Shown here: positions 15,101 through 21,585 of the stretch, piece by piece
Position numbering within the stretch: position 1 is the stretch's first letter
How the letters are laid out: every line of letters begins with the position of its first letter
Assembly: GCA_023426345.1 (NCBI GenBank)
Contig: JAFAAX010000166.1
Span: forward strand, 1-24,288
Source of the DNA: Actinomycetes bacterium
Lineage (GTDB): Bacteria > Actinomycetota > Actinomycetes > Actinomycetales > Actinomycetaceae
Reading direction: 5' to 3'
DNA: 24,288 bases
Translations under genes and position numbers: made by a program
The notes under the pieces: generated by a model
The model's database searches: none
Told to the model about the DNA's origin: nothing
Seen by the model: only the letters and a program-made list of their open reading frames with translations

Positions 15101-16277
15101 CGCGACGCAGGCGCGTGCGCATCGTCTCCACCTCGGCGACATCCACGACGGCCGAGGTGTCCGACATGGCCTCGGTGAGGCGTTCGCGCAGCAGGTCCCC
15201 CGACTCCGGGGTCCCGTCGATGCGCAGGGACATCTCGTCGACGCCCAGAGCCCGCAGACGCGCCTCCAGACGGGCCGCCCTGGACGGCGACCCGGCGATG
15301 TGCAGCGTCGAGCGCCCGCGCGCCCCCGATTCCGCCACCGCCGAGGCGAGCACGGACAGGTCGTCGGCCCCCTGCGGCGCGTCGATGACCAGGGACCGGC
15401 CCGCGGCGACGGCCTCGACGACGTCCTGCTGGCGCGGGGTGAGGTCCCCGACGCCGATCTCCTGCCAGGGGTCGCGGTCGACCGGATCCGGATCCGGCAG
15501 CGCCACCAGGGTGCGCGTCCGGGCGTCGCCGTCGCCGCTCAGGGCCCGCACGATGTCGGAGGAGATCAGGGGAGACGGACGGTCGTACTCGCGCAGCAGG
15601 ATCGCCGCCGGATGCTCGAAGATGCCCAGGACCGTCTCGTCGCGCAGCTCGAAGCCCGGGAGCGCCGTGCCGATCTCGCGCAGGGCGGCGAGCGCCCGCG
15701 ACGGCGCGAAGCCGTGGACCGTTCGGGCGCCGGCCAGCACGGCCTCGACGTCGACGACGACCCGCTGGTCCGCCAGGGCCCGGGCGAAGGCCTCCCCCAC
15801 CGCCGCTCCGGGGCGCAGCGTGACCAGGACGTCGCCTTCGGCGTCCTCCTCCAGCTCCACCGGGCGGAGCATCGCGGGCGAGGAGACGCGCTGCCCGTCA
15901 ACGGCCCATTGCGCCAGCCCGATCTCCAGGTGGACGGGGCCGATGCCGTGGACGGCCGTGATCTCGCGCGAGCGCTGGACGACGGCGCGCGCCCGCTCGA
16001 GGGCGCGCGCATGAGCGCCCGGTTCGCGCACCAGGGTGGACAGGCGCGTCGTGTGCTCGGCGTACAACTGAGCCAGGCCGCCCGGATGGGCGTGGGTGAG
16101 GACCAGGCGAGGGGGGGCCTGGTCCCCTCGCTCGAAGGAGGCCACTTCCGCCAGCTCGCGCCGCCACCGGGCGATCTGGGCGTCGGTCGGCGCCGGAATG
16201 GGCGCGACGCGGCTGGCCGGTTGCTGCGAGCGGGCGCTCGCGGCCGCTGACGCTCGGGAGAAGATGCTCGCTGCCAC
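12192..16277 (-). CDS. Large SF1 helicase/nuclease-like protein with degenerate motifs
   Basis: A 1,361-aa protein with the layout of actinobacterial DNA2/NAM7 (DUF4011-like) helicases. LTPRQQDVVEAV precedes the P-loop position, which here reads DAPQGADDLS (from 299) where GPPGTGKS is expected, so the catalytic Lys is absent. VDLVVLDDVDSLP (832-844) is a Walker B-like strand. A helicase C-like segment follows (VVVDAREARGLSRDRILLTI, then GRVLHDFGVV and VVSSIRAEEVDRG). About 1105-1225 resembles the MTES_1575/Vsr-like nuclease domain, but its ExD position reads VLTDD (to 1167). The tail LRETLGLTRRGAQTDAVLAH looks family-conserved. The frame is long and intact, so this is a gene, probably a non-hydrolysing homologue. 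GTG 16277 has TACGGT six bases upstream. The repeat-coded AGDEGGP lies between helicase-like and nuclease-like parts. Confidence 0.7.
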   Translation of the reverse strand: MAASIFSRASAAASARSQQPASRVAPIPAPTDAQIARWRRELAEVASFERGDQAPPRLVLTHAHPGGLAQLYAEHTTRLSTLVREPGAHARALERARAVVQRSREITAVHGIGPVHLEIGLAQWAVDGQRVSSPAMLRPVELEEDAEGDVLVTLRPGAAVGEAFARALADQRVVVDVEAVLAGARTVHGFAPSRALAALREIGTALPGFELRDETVLGIFEHPAAILLREYDRPSPLISSDIVRALSGDGDARTRTLVALPDPDPVDRDPWQEIGVGDLTPRQQDVVEAVAAGRSLVIDAPQGADDLSVLASAVAESGARGRSTLHIAGSPSRAARLEARLRALGVDEMSLRIDGTPESGDLLRERLTEAMSDTSAVVDVAEVETMRTRLRRVRESLSLHTTYLHRPFKRFGVSAYDALQVLTDLTGAHPSPRTRVRLPEDVLVEVARDQGERERTLLHRAAALGLFSPTTAHAAWKGVVINAPEQVTDVLVRILRLADESLPRMRVQMSAVAGETGIVPATTVAQWEEQLQMLEGVRDVLDVFHPSIFERSAADMVIATAPRQWRRDHGIAMRRSQRTRLVKQARDLVRPGVHVEDLHRELLLVQERREVWRRHCDTDGWPVLPEHLDDATALAASVRGDLDHLAPMFSTAHPDLGTMGITELARLLERLNADAEGARQLPQRVAVLKDLSGAGLEDLVADLRGRHVRDDMLDAELDLAWWASILGLMLAQEPRLGGFDPTRLEGMLEEERALDEEQVASLAPQSLQSLRRVRQQALATRPEQQADLLAAMQARTPAADLYARHPLTSHLVPVVLTVPTLVPRLVPEGHRVDLVVLDDVDSLPMAELVPILARARQVVVVADLGAQTEDGAAHQLADVLPVARLEVAPGRLNAQVAQLLQRYRSDQTGVLVPWTTNSAPVGVIWSTGSGMPAPGAVSVESSTAEVRDVVDAVIAHAVERPDQSLAVIALNARHADRIRQAVARAVEGAPGAASFFAADAVEPFVVVDAREARGLSRDRILLTIGFAKTPHGRVLHDFGVVSTPEGAAVLGDALRAVRGDLTVVSSIRAEEVDRGRLSSEGAQMLVDLLETAEAAGDEGGPRADAGSPWPTLEAAPDRLLVDLADRLYGMGLEVVPNVGVPGGMRVPLAIGHPEAPGRLLVAVLTDDQTYTDEPSLRVRDRVWPAMLEAQGWKVRTELSMAVFTDPEREAQEIVQLVLDAVDAVNGPADAVVAVPADAAEQVEVVDEPVEDPHLDAALAESDQARTRIDARSAEAAEASAAETAAEAPERGPRPAIARGLPLAAYGDDQLDELAQWLRSDGVDRAPERLVEELRETLGLTRRGAQTDAVLAHVVRRTAPRA
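12975..12989 (-). repeat. Dispersed 15-mer inside the helicase-like gene
   Basis: GACGAGGGCGGCCCC on the minus strand, identical to the copy in the VOC gene. It encodes DEGGP in the linker before the C-terminal nuclease-like domain. Confidence 0.5.
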
Positions 16278-16283
16278 GGTCCC

Positions 16284-16289
16284 ACCGTA
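16284..16289 (-). promoter_or_regulatory. -10 element of a probable leaderless helicase-like transcript
   Basis: TACGGT on the minus strand, six bases before GTG 16277. No Shine-Dalgarno is present. Confidence 0.45.
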
Positions 16290-16375
16290 GTGGCGAAAGC
16301 CCCGATTTCCGCGCAGGAGAGCCGCAGTGGCGCATTTTCGGCGCGCTTGGCGCGGTCGCGATCGGGTCCCGCGCA

Positions 16376-16393
16376 GTGGCGCGGCTCCGCCAC
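16376..16393 (-). terminator. Possible hairpin after the Gfo/Idh gene
   Basis: GTGGCG and CGCCAC pair over 6 bp with a 6-base loop, about 28 bases past the Gfo/Idh stop. No T-tract. Confidence 0.3.
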
Positions 16394-16421
16394 CCGGCGC
16401 CCCCTCCCCGCCGACAGCTGG

Positions 16422-17501
16422 TCAGGGCCGCTCCGGCATGGTCGTCGCGAGGGCGCTGCGTCCCCGATCCAGCACGTCCAAGGTCATCAGGCTCATCCCC
16501 CACGGGTGCCTGGAGGATTCGGTGCGCCCCGCCGCGACATCGGCGGCCATGGCCGTGACCTGGTAGGCCAGCCCCTCGCGCCAGCGCAGACCAGAGGGGT
16601 CCTCGAAGGACAGGCGCGTCCGCTCGTCAGTCGAGGTCAGAGTGAATCCCGCCGGAGCGCAGAACGGGGCGGCCACGTCGATGCGGCCCTCGGAGCCGGC
16701 CACCATGGCCCGCGCCTCGAGCGGCGCCCGCCAGGTGGCCCGCGCTCGGCTGACCGCGCCCGCAGGGCCGCGCGCTCCCCTGTGCGTCCAGGTCAGCGCG
16801 GCGTCGTCATCGACGCCGCTCGGCGCGCAGGCGCCCACGGCATGGATCGCCGGGAGGAGGTCCGGCGACGCCGGGCCGCCGACCGCGAAGAGGTCCCACC
16901 ACACGCAGTACACCCCGATGTCCAGAAGCACTCCCCCGCCCGCATCGGGATCGAACAGGCGGGAGGCCGGGTCGAAGGGCACGACTCCACCGAAGTCCGC
17001 CGACGCGCCCGCGACCCCGCCGAGCGCGCCGTCCGCGAGGAGCCGATCGACGACGGTGGTCTGGGGCAGGAAGCGCGTCCACATCGCCTCTTGGACGAAC
17101 ACGCCGGCCTCGCGGGCGGCGTGGACGATCCGCAGCGCCTCGGCCGCGCTGGTCGCCAACGGCTTCTCGACCAGGACGGGCGTACCGGCCTCGATCGCCG
17201 CCAGCGCGTCGGCGACGTGGCCCGAGTTGACCGTCGCCACATAGACCGCGTCCACCTCCGGGTCCTCCAGCAGAGCGCGGTGGCTGCTGTGGACGCGCTC
17301 GATGCCGAAGCCGCAGGCGAAGGCCTCGGCGCGGCCCGGGGTGTTCGAACCGACCGCGACGATCCGCTGATCGGTGTGGGCGAGGACCGCACGGGCCCAG
17401 TCACGGGCGATCCGCCCCGGGCCGATGATCCCCCACCGCAGGACGGGTCCCCCGCGCAGCGGCGCGTGAGTGGGCGGCGGCAGCGTCGTCGGGAACGTCA
17501 T
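16422..17501 (-). CDS. Gfo/Idh/MocA-family oxidoreductase
   Basis: A 359-aa NAD(P)-dependent dehydrogenase. The Rossmann start LRWGIIGPGRIARDWARAV (about 21-39) and the family hallmark VLVEKPLATSAAEA (about 109-122) are clear, followed by a C-terminal alpha/beta domain with GGGVLLDIGVYCVWW. These enzymes oxidise or reduce sugars, inositols or dihydrodiols; the substrate is not evident. The start is ATG 17501 (MTFPTTLPPP), with TACCCT six bases before it and no Shine-Dalgarno, again a leaderless pattern. The gene stands alone. Its upstream region (17514-17638) contains two CCTGGCGGAT copies about 20 bases apart, a possible operator, and ends at the tRNA-derived repeat. Confidence 0.88.
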   Translation of the reverse strand: MTFPTTLPPPTHAPLRGGPVLRWGIIGPGRIARDWARAVLAHTDQRIVAVGSNTPGRAEAFACGFGIERVHSSHRALLEDPEVDAVYVATVNSGHVADALAAIEAGTPVLVEKPLATSAAEALRIVHAAREAGVFVQEAMWTRFLPQTTVVDRLLADGALGGVAGASADFGGVVPFDPASRLFDPDAGGGVLLDIGVYCVWWDLFAVGGPASPDLLPAIHAVGACAPSGVDDDAALTWTHRGARGPAGAVSRARATWRAPLEARAMVAGSEGRIDVAAPFCAPAGFTLTSTDERTRLSFEDPSGLRWREGLAYQVTAMAADVAAGRTESSRHPWGMSLMTLDVLDRGRSALATTMPERP

Positions 17502-17507
17502 AGGCAC

Positions 17508-17513
17508 AGGGTA
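17508..17513 (-). promoter_or_regulatory. -10 element of a probable leaderless Gfo/Idh transcript
   Basis: TACCCT on the minus strand, six bases before ATG 17501. Confidence 0.45.
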
Positions 17514-17638
17514 GGGCCCGAGCGCAGGAGGCGCCTCGGCGCTCGAGGGCGCGCCCTGGCGGATCCCTGCGCCGCCTGGCGGATTCTGGCCGATCCCGGC
17601 GCGGCCGGGGAGAACGCCGCTCGGCCTCCCCCACTGCC

Positions 17639-17674
17639 TGTGCCCCCGGCGCGATTCGAACGCGCGACACCCGC
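17639..17674 (-). repeat. att-like direct repeat: 3' half of tRNA-Arg
   Basis: These 36 bases are identical to 19480-19515, which is the 3' half (T-arm, acceptor strand, part of the anticodon stem) of tRNA-Arg(CCT). The sequence beyond it does not continue as a tRNA, so this is a partial copy and not a gene. It is what site-specific integration into a tRNA 3' end leaves at the distal boundary. Confidence 0.85.
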
Positions 17675-17703
17675 GACCCCTGTCCGTCGCCCATCTCCGT
17701 GGG

Positions 17704-17709
17704 TACTCT
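17704..17709 (+). promoter_or_regulatory. -10 of the toxin-antitoxin-like operon
   Basis: TACTCT, 23 bases before ATG 17733, with GGGGAGGA between as Shine-Dalgarno. Unlike its chromosomal neighbours this operon has a leader. The promoter lies just inside the left repeat. Confidence 0.45.
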
Positions 17710-17732
17710 GGCATCGGAAAGGGGAGGACACG

Positions 17733-18065
17733 ATGAACGCCACGACGACGACCCGCATCCGGTACCGCAACGTCAAGCCCTATGACGCACCCACCTCCCT
17801 CGACGAACTCCACGGCCCCTACGACGGCCGCATCGACCTCCCCCACGCCGTGCGCTGGCAGGCCGACCGTCTCGGCGTCGACATCGCTGTGCTCGGCTGG
17901 CGCCGCATGGCCTACCAGGCGTTGCTCGCCGAAGGAACCCTCGACGAGCAACAGCGCCTCCTCAACGCCGAACGCCTCGTCGAGACGTGGCCTGTCCTCA
18001 ACATGGACCTGCGGGTCCGAGACCTCTGGGAAGGACGATTCCCCGAACTCCGGACCCACTCGTGA
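17733..18065 (+). CDS. Putative antitoxin of the nucleotidyltransferase pair
   Basis: A 110-aa protein of unrecognised family. It starts MNATTTTRIRYRNVKPYD, has a central LPHAVRWQADRLGVDIAVLG, and then helical sequence (RMAYQALLAEGTLDEQQRLL, WPVLNMDLRVRDLWEG). It shows no AbiEi-type winged helix and is much shorter than AbiEi. The stop overlaps the next gene's GTG start by four bases (GTGA), the arrangement of type IV (AbiE/MenAT) antitoxin-toxin operons. The ribosome site GGGGAGGA is strong, as expected for an antitoxin made in excess. Antitoxin function is inferred from position only. Confidence 0.55.
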   Translation: MNATTTTRIRYRNVKPYDAPTSLDELHGPYDGRIDLPHAVRWQADRLGVDIAVLGWRRMAYQALLAEGTLDEQQRLLNAERLVETWPVLNMDLRVRDLWEGRFPELRTHS

Positions 18066-18727
18066 ACGACGGCCGCGCGCAGCAGCGTCAGATCACGCGG
18101 CTGGCGTTGGACGCCGCTGGAGCTGATGCGGGATTCGCCTTGGCGGGCTCCGGTGCGATCCGCGAACACGGCCTGATCGATCGACCCACCGAGGATATCG
18201 ACCTCTTCACCGTTCAGGCGGAGCTCCCCGCGTTCCCGGCCGCCGTCGACCGTGTTCTCACAGCACTCCGAGAAGTCGGCTACACCGTGGAGACGAGGAG
18301 GCACACCGACACGTTCGCCCAGTTGAATGTCACCGACGCCGAGGGTCACACCCTGGGCATCGACATGGGAGTCGACTGGAGGGAACATCCACCGGTGGGT
18401 CTGGAGGTCGGACCCGTCCTCGACATCAACGACGCCGTGGGCAACAAGATCGCGGCCTTGTTCTCCCGCGCCGAGACACGCGACTATCTCGATGTCGACG
18501 CCATCCGCCGCACCGGCCGCTACACGGACACCGAACTCCTCGAACTCGCGCGCAACGCCGACCCTGGTTTCGATCCCCCATCGTTTGCGCAATGCCTGGA
18601 CCGGGTGGATCGCATCCAGCCCGAAGAGGTCCGCGTATACCGGGTTTCGGCCGAAGACCTCGACGCCGTGAAGAGGCGCCTGACGTCCTGGGCCCGCGGA
18701 CTTCGTCGGGACACAATGCGCTCCTGA
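18062..18727 (+). CDS. AbiEii/MenT-type nucleotidyltransferase toxin
   Basis: A 221-aa member of the AbiEii/AbiGii (DUF1814, MNT-like) nucleotidyltransferases. The nucleotidyltransferase signature is LAGSGAIREHGL followed by RPTEDIDLFT (GS...DxD; D residues near 46 and 48). The later VGNKIAALFSRAETRDYLDV is the second conserved block, with Lys in NKIAAL and the acidic RDYLDVDAI. It is shorter than AbiEii (about 280-300 aa) and nearer to the mycobacterial MenT proteins, some of which add nucleotides to tRNA 3' ends and block translation. The GTG 18062 start overlaps the upstream stop. The target is not known from sequence; a tRNA target would be notable given the tRNA-bounded island. Confidence 0.8.
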   Translation: MNDGRAQQRQITRLALDAAGADAGFALAGSGAIREHGLIDRPTEDIDLFTVQAELPAFPAAVDRVLTALREVGYTVETRRHTDTFAQLNVTDAEGHTLGIDMGVDWREHPPVGLEVGPVLDINDAVGNKIAALFSRAETRDYLDVDAIRRTGRYTDTELLELARNADPGFDPPSFAQCLDRVDRIQPEEVRVYRVSAEDLDAVKRRLTSWARGLRRDTMRS

Positions 18728-18740
18728 CGACGACGCGCGG

Positions 18741-18786
18741 GAGCGTGTCTCAATCCGCGATGTCCATCATCTGACGAGACACGCTC
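18741..18786. terminator. 11-bp inverted repeat between convergent genes
   Basis: GAGCGTGTCTC (18741-18751) and GAGACACGCTC (18776-18786) are perfect inverted repeats with a 24-base spacer. They lie between the toxin stop and the end of the convergent gene. A bidirectional terminator is likeliest; IS-end inverted repeats are an alternative. Confidence 0.5.
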
Positions 18787-18810
18787 ATGGTGACACGAGT
18801 CACCTCGCAT

Positions 18811-19236
18811 TCACGATCGTCGTGGGAGGTGTCGCGCCGCGAGCACACTGATAGCGCTCCACGGGAGGTGATGGCGGACGATAGCAGGGCGACGCCTCCG
18901 GTTCGGCTCGGCCAGCGCTGCATCGACAGCGGCTTGGACGCGGTTGGAGTCTGCTCCGAGCGCTTCGGCGATCCACACGAGGCCCTCGGCGTGCCCGAGG
19001 CGCTGATACGTCCGCCGAGCGGAACGATTGCCCTGGTTTCGCGTGAACGAGCCCTCGCCGGTCGTCGCCTGCACCGCAAACCACTCACTCATATGTTCAC
19101 GCTGCGACGTCCACCAATGCCCTTGCTTCTGGGGGTCGGCAACCTCGAAGGCGTCCGAGATCGGCAGGTGCTTCGGTAGCGTCCTCAAGAGGTCGGAGAA
19201 ATCCTGAACGTCGAAGTCTGGCTCATCCGTGGTCAT
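18811..19236 (-). CDS. Small island protein of unknown function
   Basis: A 141-aa protein, convergent to the toxin. The conserved-looking core is HWWTSQREHMSEWF, GEGSFTRNQGNRSARRTYQRL and AEGLVWIAEALGAD, with C-terminal AIVRHHLPWSAI. It matches a pattern I recall in uncharacterised bacterial proteins (W..S...HW..W, then N.SA...Y, then LLWLAEA.G) found near restriction, abortive-infection or toxin genes. I cannot name the domain with confidence. The start is ATG 19236, with AAGGGGA six bases upstream; longer frames upstream look non-coding. No signal peptide or membrane helix. Confidence 0.6.
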   Translation of the reverse strand: MTTDEPDFDVQDFSDLLRTLPKHLPISDAFEVADPQKQGHWWTSQREHMSEWFAVQATTGEGSFTRNQGNRSARRTYQRLGHAEGLVWIAEALGADSNRVQAAVDAALAEPNRRRRPAIVRHHLPWSAISVLAARHLPRRS

Positions 19237-19479
19237 CAGATTCCCCTTCACGGTCATTCGTCGACCGAGAGTTCGGGAAGCGTCGGGACGATCTGGACGG
19301 TGCGCACGCTGCGCGCACCACACAGGTCTACATGCACTCCTCGGCTCCCCCGATGACGCCCATGGGATCGGTGCCTACAACCGCTCAGCGTCCACAACAG
19401 AACATCCACCCCACCGATCCGGAGGCACGCGCACATGCATGACGCCACATTTTCGGCACTATCATGCCGACCCGCAACT

Positions 19480-19515
19480 TGTGCCCCCGGCGCGATTCGA
19501 ACGCGCGACACCCGC
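19480..19515 (-). repeat. att-like direct repeat within tRNA-Arg
   Basis: The right copy of the 36-bp repeat. It overlaps the 3' half of the intact tRNA-Arg (19482-19515) plus two bases past its end. Confidence 0.85.
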
Positions 19516-19554
19516 TTTAGGAGAGCGGTGCTCTATCCCCTGAGCTACGAGGGC
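19482..19554 (-). tRNA. tRNA-Arg (anticodon CCT)
   Basis: A 73-nt cloverleaf with a 7-bp acceptor (GCCCTCG/CGGGGGC, one G-U), D-arm AGCTCAGGGGATAGAGCA, anticodon stem CCGCT/AGCGG and loop CTCCTAA giving CCT (19519-19521), and T-loop GTTCGAATC. Discriminator A; CCA is not encoded. It reads AGG codons. A possible -10 TAGGCT lies at 19612-19617. It is the integration target of the island on its 3' side. Confidence 0.95.
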
Positions 19555-19706
19555 AGGTCCCGGGTCAGCTCGACCACGACGACCGATGCGACCCCGCGGA
19601 ACGCAGGGATCAGCCTAGCACCCGGGCGCGTGGCGTCCCGAGGAGGCCGGACGACCGGGCACCGCGCGACCCCGGGACGGCACGCATCGGCGCCCACCCG
19701 GCCCCC

Positions 19707-19721
19707 GGGGCCGCCCTCGTC
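19707..19721 (-). repeat. Dispersed 15-mer beyond the USP gene
   Basis: GACGAGGGCGGCCCC on the minus strand, identical to the copies in the VOC and helicase-like genes. Here it is intergenic, 9 bases past the universal stress protein stop. Confidence 0.5.
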
Positions 19722-19730
19722 CATGGAGAC

Positions 19731-20660
19731 TCAGCGGCGCTCCCACCGGGCGCCGGGGTCGGGCGTCCGATCCGTGTGGGTCGAGGGGACGATCATCACG
19801 GGGCACGTCGAATGGCCGAGCACCATCTGCGACGTCGAGCCCAGGAGGACACCGGCGAAGCCCCCGCGTCCGCGCGTGCCGACGACCAGCAGATCGACGG
19901 CGGTGGAGAACTCGATGAGCAGCGACGCCGCGTTGCCGTCGAGTGCATGGCGCGCGACCTTGAGGTCGCGCCCATCCAACGCGGAGGCGATGGCATTGTC
20001 CAGGCCCTGGCGGACCTCCTTGAACAGCGCGTCGCGGTCGACAGAGGTCGGCAGCCACGACATCATGCCGCCGCCGGAGGCGATGGGGATCGCCGACACG
20101 GCCGTGAGATTCGCCCCCCACACCTGGGCCTCGTCGATCGCGGTGCGCAGCGCGGAGGACGCGACGTCGGAGCCGTCCGTGCCGACGACGATCCGCTCGA
20201 CGGGCGTGAATGCCTTCCCGGAGGTACGCCGGGGCACCACGACGACCGGGCACTTCGCGTGCGCCGGCAACGCCGAGGACACCGTGCCGAGGAGGCGGTC
20301 GGCGAACCCTCCTCCCCCGCGGGAGCCGACGACGACCAACGAGACCTCGCGCGACATCTCGACGAGGACGGCCGCGGGGTCGCCCGGTTCGACCGAGCCG
20401 CTGACGCGCACGTCCCCGCGCTGGCGGGCGTGGGTGACGGCCTCGTCGACGACCTGTTGGGCGCCCTGGCGCAGCGCCTCATCATCGAGCACGGCGTACC
20501 CGCCGTCCAGGGCCGCCGCTGAGTACGAGGCCAACGCGTACGTGCAGATGATGTGCAGACGGGCCCCGGTGCGCAACGCCCGATCGGCCGCCCAGGCGAC
20601 GGCGGCCAGGCTCTCCGTCGAGCCGTCCGCTCCGACCAGGATCACATCGGTGGAAGCCAT
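19731..20660 (-). CDS. Tandem universal stress protein (two USP domains)
   Basis: A 309-aa cytosolic protein with two UspA-type domains. The first begins DVILVGADGSTES and ends with the ATP motif VVGSRGGGGFADRLLGTVS. The second begins RIVVGTDGSDVASSAL and ends VVGTRGRGGFAGVLLGSTSQ. Both keep the G-2x-G-9x-G-(S/T) ATP-binding pattern, so this is an ATP-binding type like the mycobacterial tandem USPs (about 290-315 aa), which link ATP or cAMP levels to dormancy and stress. ATG 20660 follows GGAGGAG with 4-base spacing. It is transcribed alone, downstream of the NlpC/P60 terminator. Confidence 0.92.
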   Translation of the reverse strand: MASTDVILVGADGSTESLAAVAWAADRALRTGARLHIICTYALASYSAAALDGGYAVLDDEALRQGAQQVVDEAVTHARQRGDVRVSGSVEPGDPAAVLVEMSREVSLVVVGSRGGGGFADRLLGTVSSALPAHAKCPVVVVPRRTSGKAFTPVERIVVGTDGSDVASSALRTAIDEAQVWGANLTAVSAIPIASGGGMMSWLPTSVDRDALFKEVRQGLDNAIASALDGRDLKVARHALDGNAASLLIEFSTAVDLLVVGTRGRGGFAGVLLGSTSQMVLGHSTCPVMIVPSTHTDRTPDPGARWERR

Positions 20661-20754
20661 GATCTCCTCCTTCGACGAGGTTGTGACTCCATTGTGCCCT
20701 GCCGACCGGATATCGCGCAGGTCACCCCGCCTCTCTTCGCCCGGGAATGCGGAA

Positions 20755-20784
20755 GGCGGGCCGGGCCCGTTGGCCCGACCCGCC
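20755..20784 (-). terminator. Strong terminator of the NlpC/P60 gene
   Basis: Thirteen-base GC-rich arms (one mismatch) with the loop AACG, 30 bases past the stop codon on the minus strand, followed by TTCCGCATT. Confidence 0.65.
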
Positions 20785-20814
20785 CCGACAGAGACAAAAC
20801 CGAGGGGTCCCCGT

Positions 20815-21561
20815 TCAGTACCGCACGTAGACCGGCGAGCCCCAGATCGCCCGCACCGAGGTGTAGGTGCCGGGAGTGGAGGAGTCGATCATCATGCCGT
20901 CGCCGATGTAGATCGCGACGTGGTAGCCCCACGAGAGCAGATCGCCGGGAACGGCCTCCGAGGCGGGGATGATGGTCCCCCCCGCCTCCTGGGCGTACGA
21001 CGTCCGCGGGATCGAGATCCCCGCCGCCGCATAGACCATCTGGGTGAAGCCGGAGCAGTCGGCTCCTGCCGTGGAGGCGCCGCCGTAGGCGTAGGGGATG
21101 CCGAGCAGCGAGTAGGCGATGCCGACGATCGAGCCGCCGGCGACATTGGTCGGAATGGACACCGCCGCCGTGGCGGTGGACTCCGTGGCGGCCGCCACCT
21201 CGGCACCGGTGGTGGTGGCGGTCTCAGTGACGACGGGCTCCGGCTCGGGAGCCGGGGCCTCCGCGGTGACCTCCAGGCCGTCGGTGTCGACGTCCTCGGA
21301 AGCCCAGGAGATGTCCGGGACGGACACCGTGGTGGGCAGGGTCGTCAGATGCGCGGCGGGGGTGAGGACGGCGGGATCCGTCGACGCTGTCGGCGCCGCC
21401 TGCGCCACGCCGGCGACGGCGGCGGTGATCGCGAGCCCCGTCACCGACATGACGGCCGTCCCCCGGGCGGGAGTGAGGTTGAGAGTGCTGGTCAGATCGG
21501 ACAGGGGCGCCATGGGACGGCGGGCCTTGCGGTGCCGCGGCGCAGTTTTCGCAGTTGCCAC
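20815..21561 (-). CDS. Secreted NlpC/P60 peptidoglycan endopeptidase
   Basis: A 248-aa exported hydrolase that would cleave D-Glu/DAP-type bonds in peptidoglycan stems during growth or division. A long basic N-terminus (KTAPRHRKARRP) precedes a hydrophobic stretch (VTGLAITAAVAGVAQA, about 40-55) ending in an AQA-AP cleavage site. A Pro/Thr/Ala/Glu-rich linker (about 56-135) leads to the NlpC/P60 domain: GIPYAYGGASTAGADCSGF with catalytic Cys169, PRTSYAQ, PGDLLSW, and YHVAIYIGDG with catalytic His214. The third polar residue is not obvious. No LysM or SH3 domain is seen. The GTG start follows AAGGAG by 12 bases, inside a long leader carrying a c-di-AMP riboswitch, the usual control of such hydrolases in actinobacteria. 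Confidence 0.88.
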   Translation of the reverse strand: MATAKTAPRHRKARRPMAPLSDLTSTLNLTPARGTAVMSVTGLAITAAVAGVAQAAPTASTDPAVLTPAAHLTTLPTTVSVPDISWASEDVDTDGLEVTAEAPAPEPEPVVTETATTTGAEVAAATESTATAAVSIPTNVAGGSIVGIAYSLLGIPYAYGGASTAGADCSGFTQMVYAAAGISIPRTSYAQEAGGTIIPASEAVPGDLLSWGYHVAIYIGDGMMIDSSTPGTYTSVRAIWGSPVYVRY

Positions 21562-21585
21562 CTGTGTTGTGAACTCCTTGTTGAA

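Larger units (their letters stand above)
17675..19515. mobile_element. 1.84-kb tRNA-bounded mini-island
   Basis: The interval between the two 36-bp direct repeats holds a toxin-antitoxin-like pair, a convergent small gene and an intergenic stretch (19237-19481). Within that stretch GGTGCGCAC and GCGCGCACC (19299-19319) form an imperfect hairpin. Base composition here is visibly less GC-extreme than on either side. No integrase or transposase is visible, so it is either a decayed integrative element or one mobilised in trans. The tRNA remains intact because the repeat restores its 3' end. Confidence 0.7.

Noticed and set aside
12222..16250. Plus-strand frames of 728 and 605 codons
   Set aside because: Both are antisense shadows of the 1,361-aa helicase-like gene and show no protein-like motifs.
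17639..17674. A second tRNA gene
   Set aside because: Only the 3' half of tRNA-Arg is present; no D-arm, anticodon loop or 5' acceptor strand follows.
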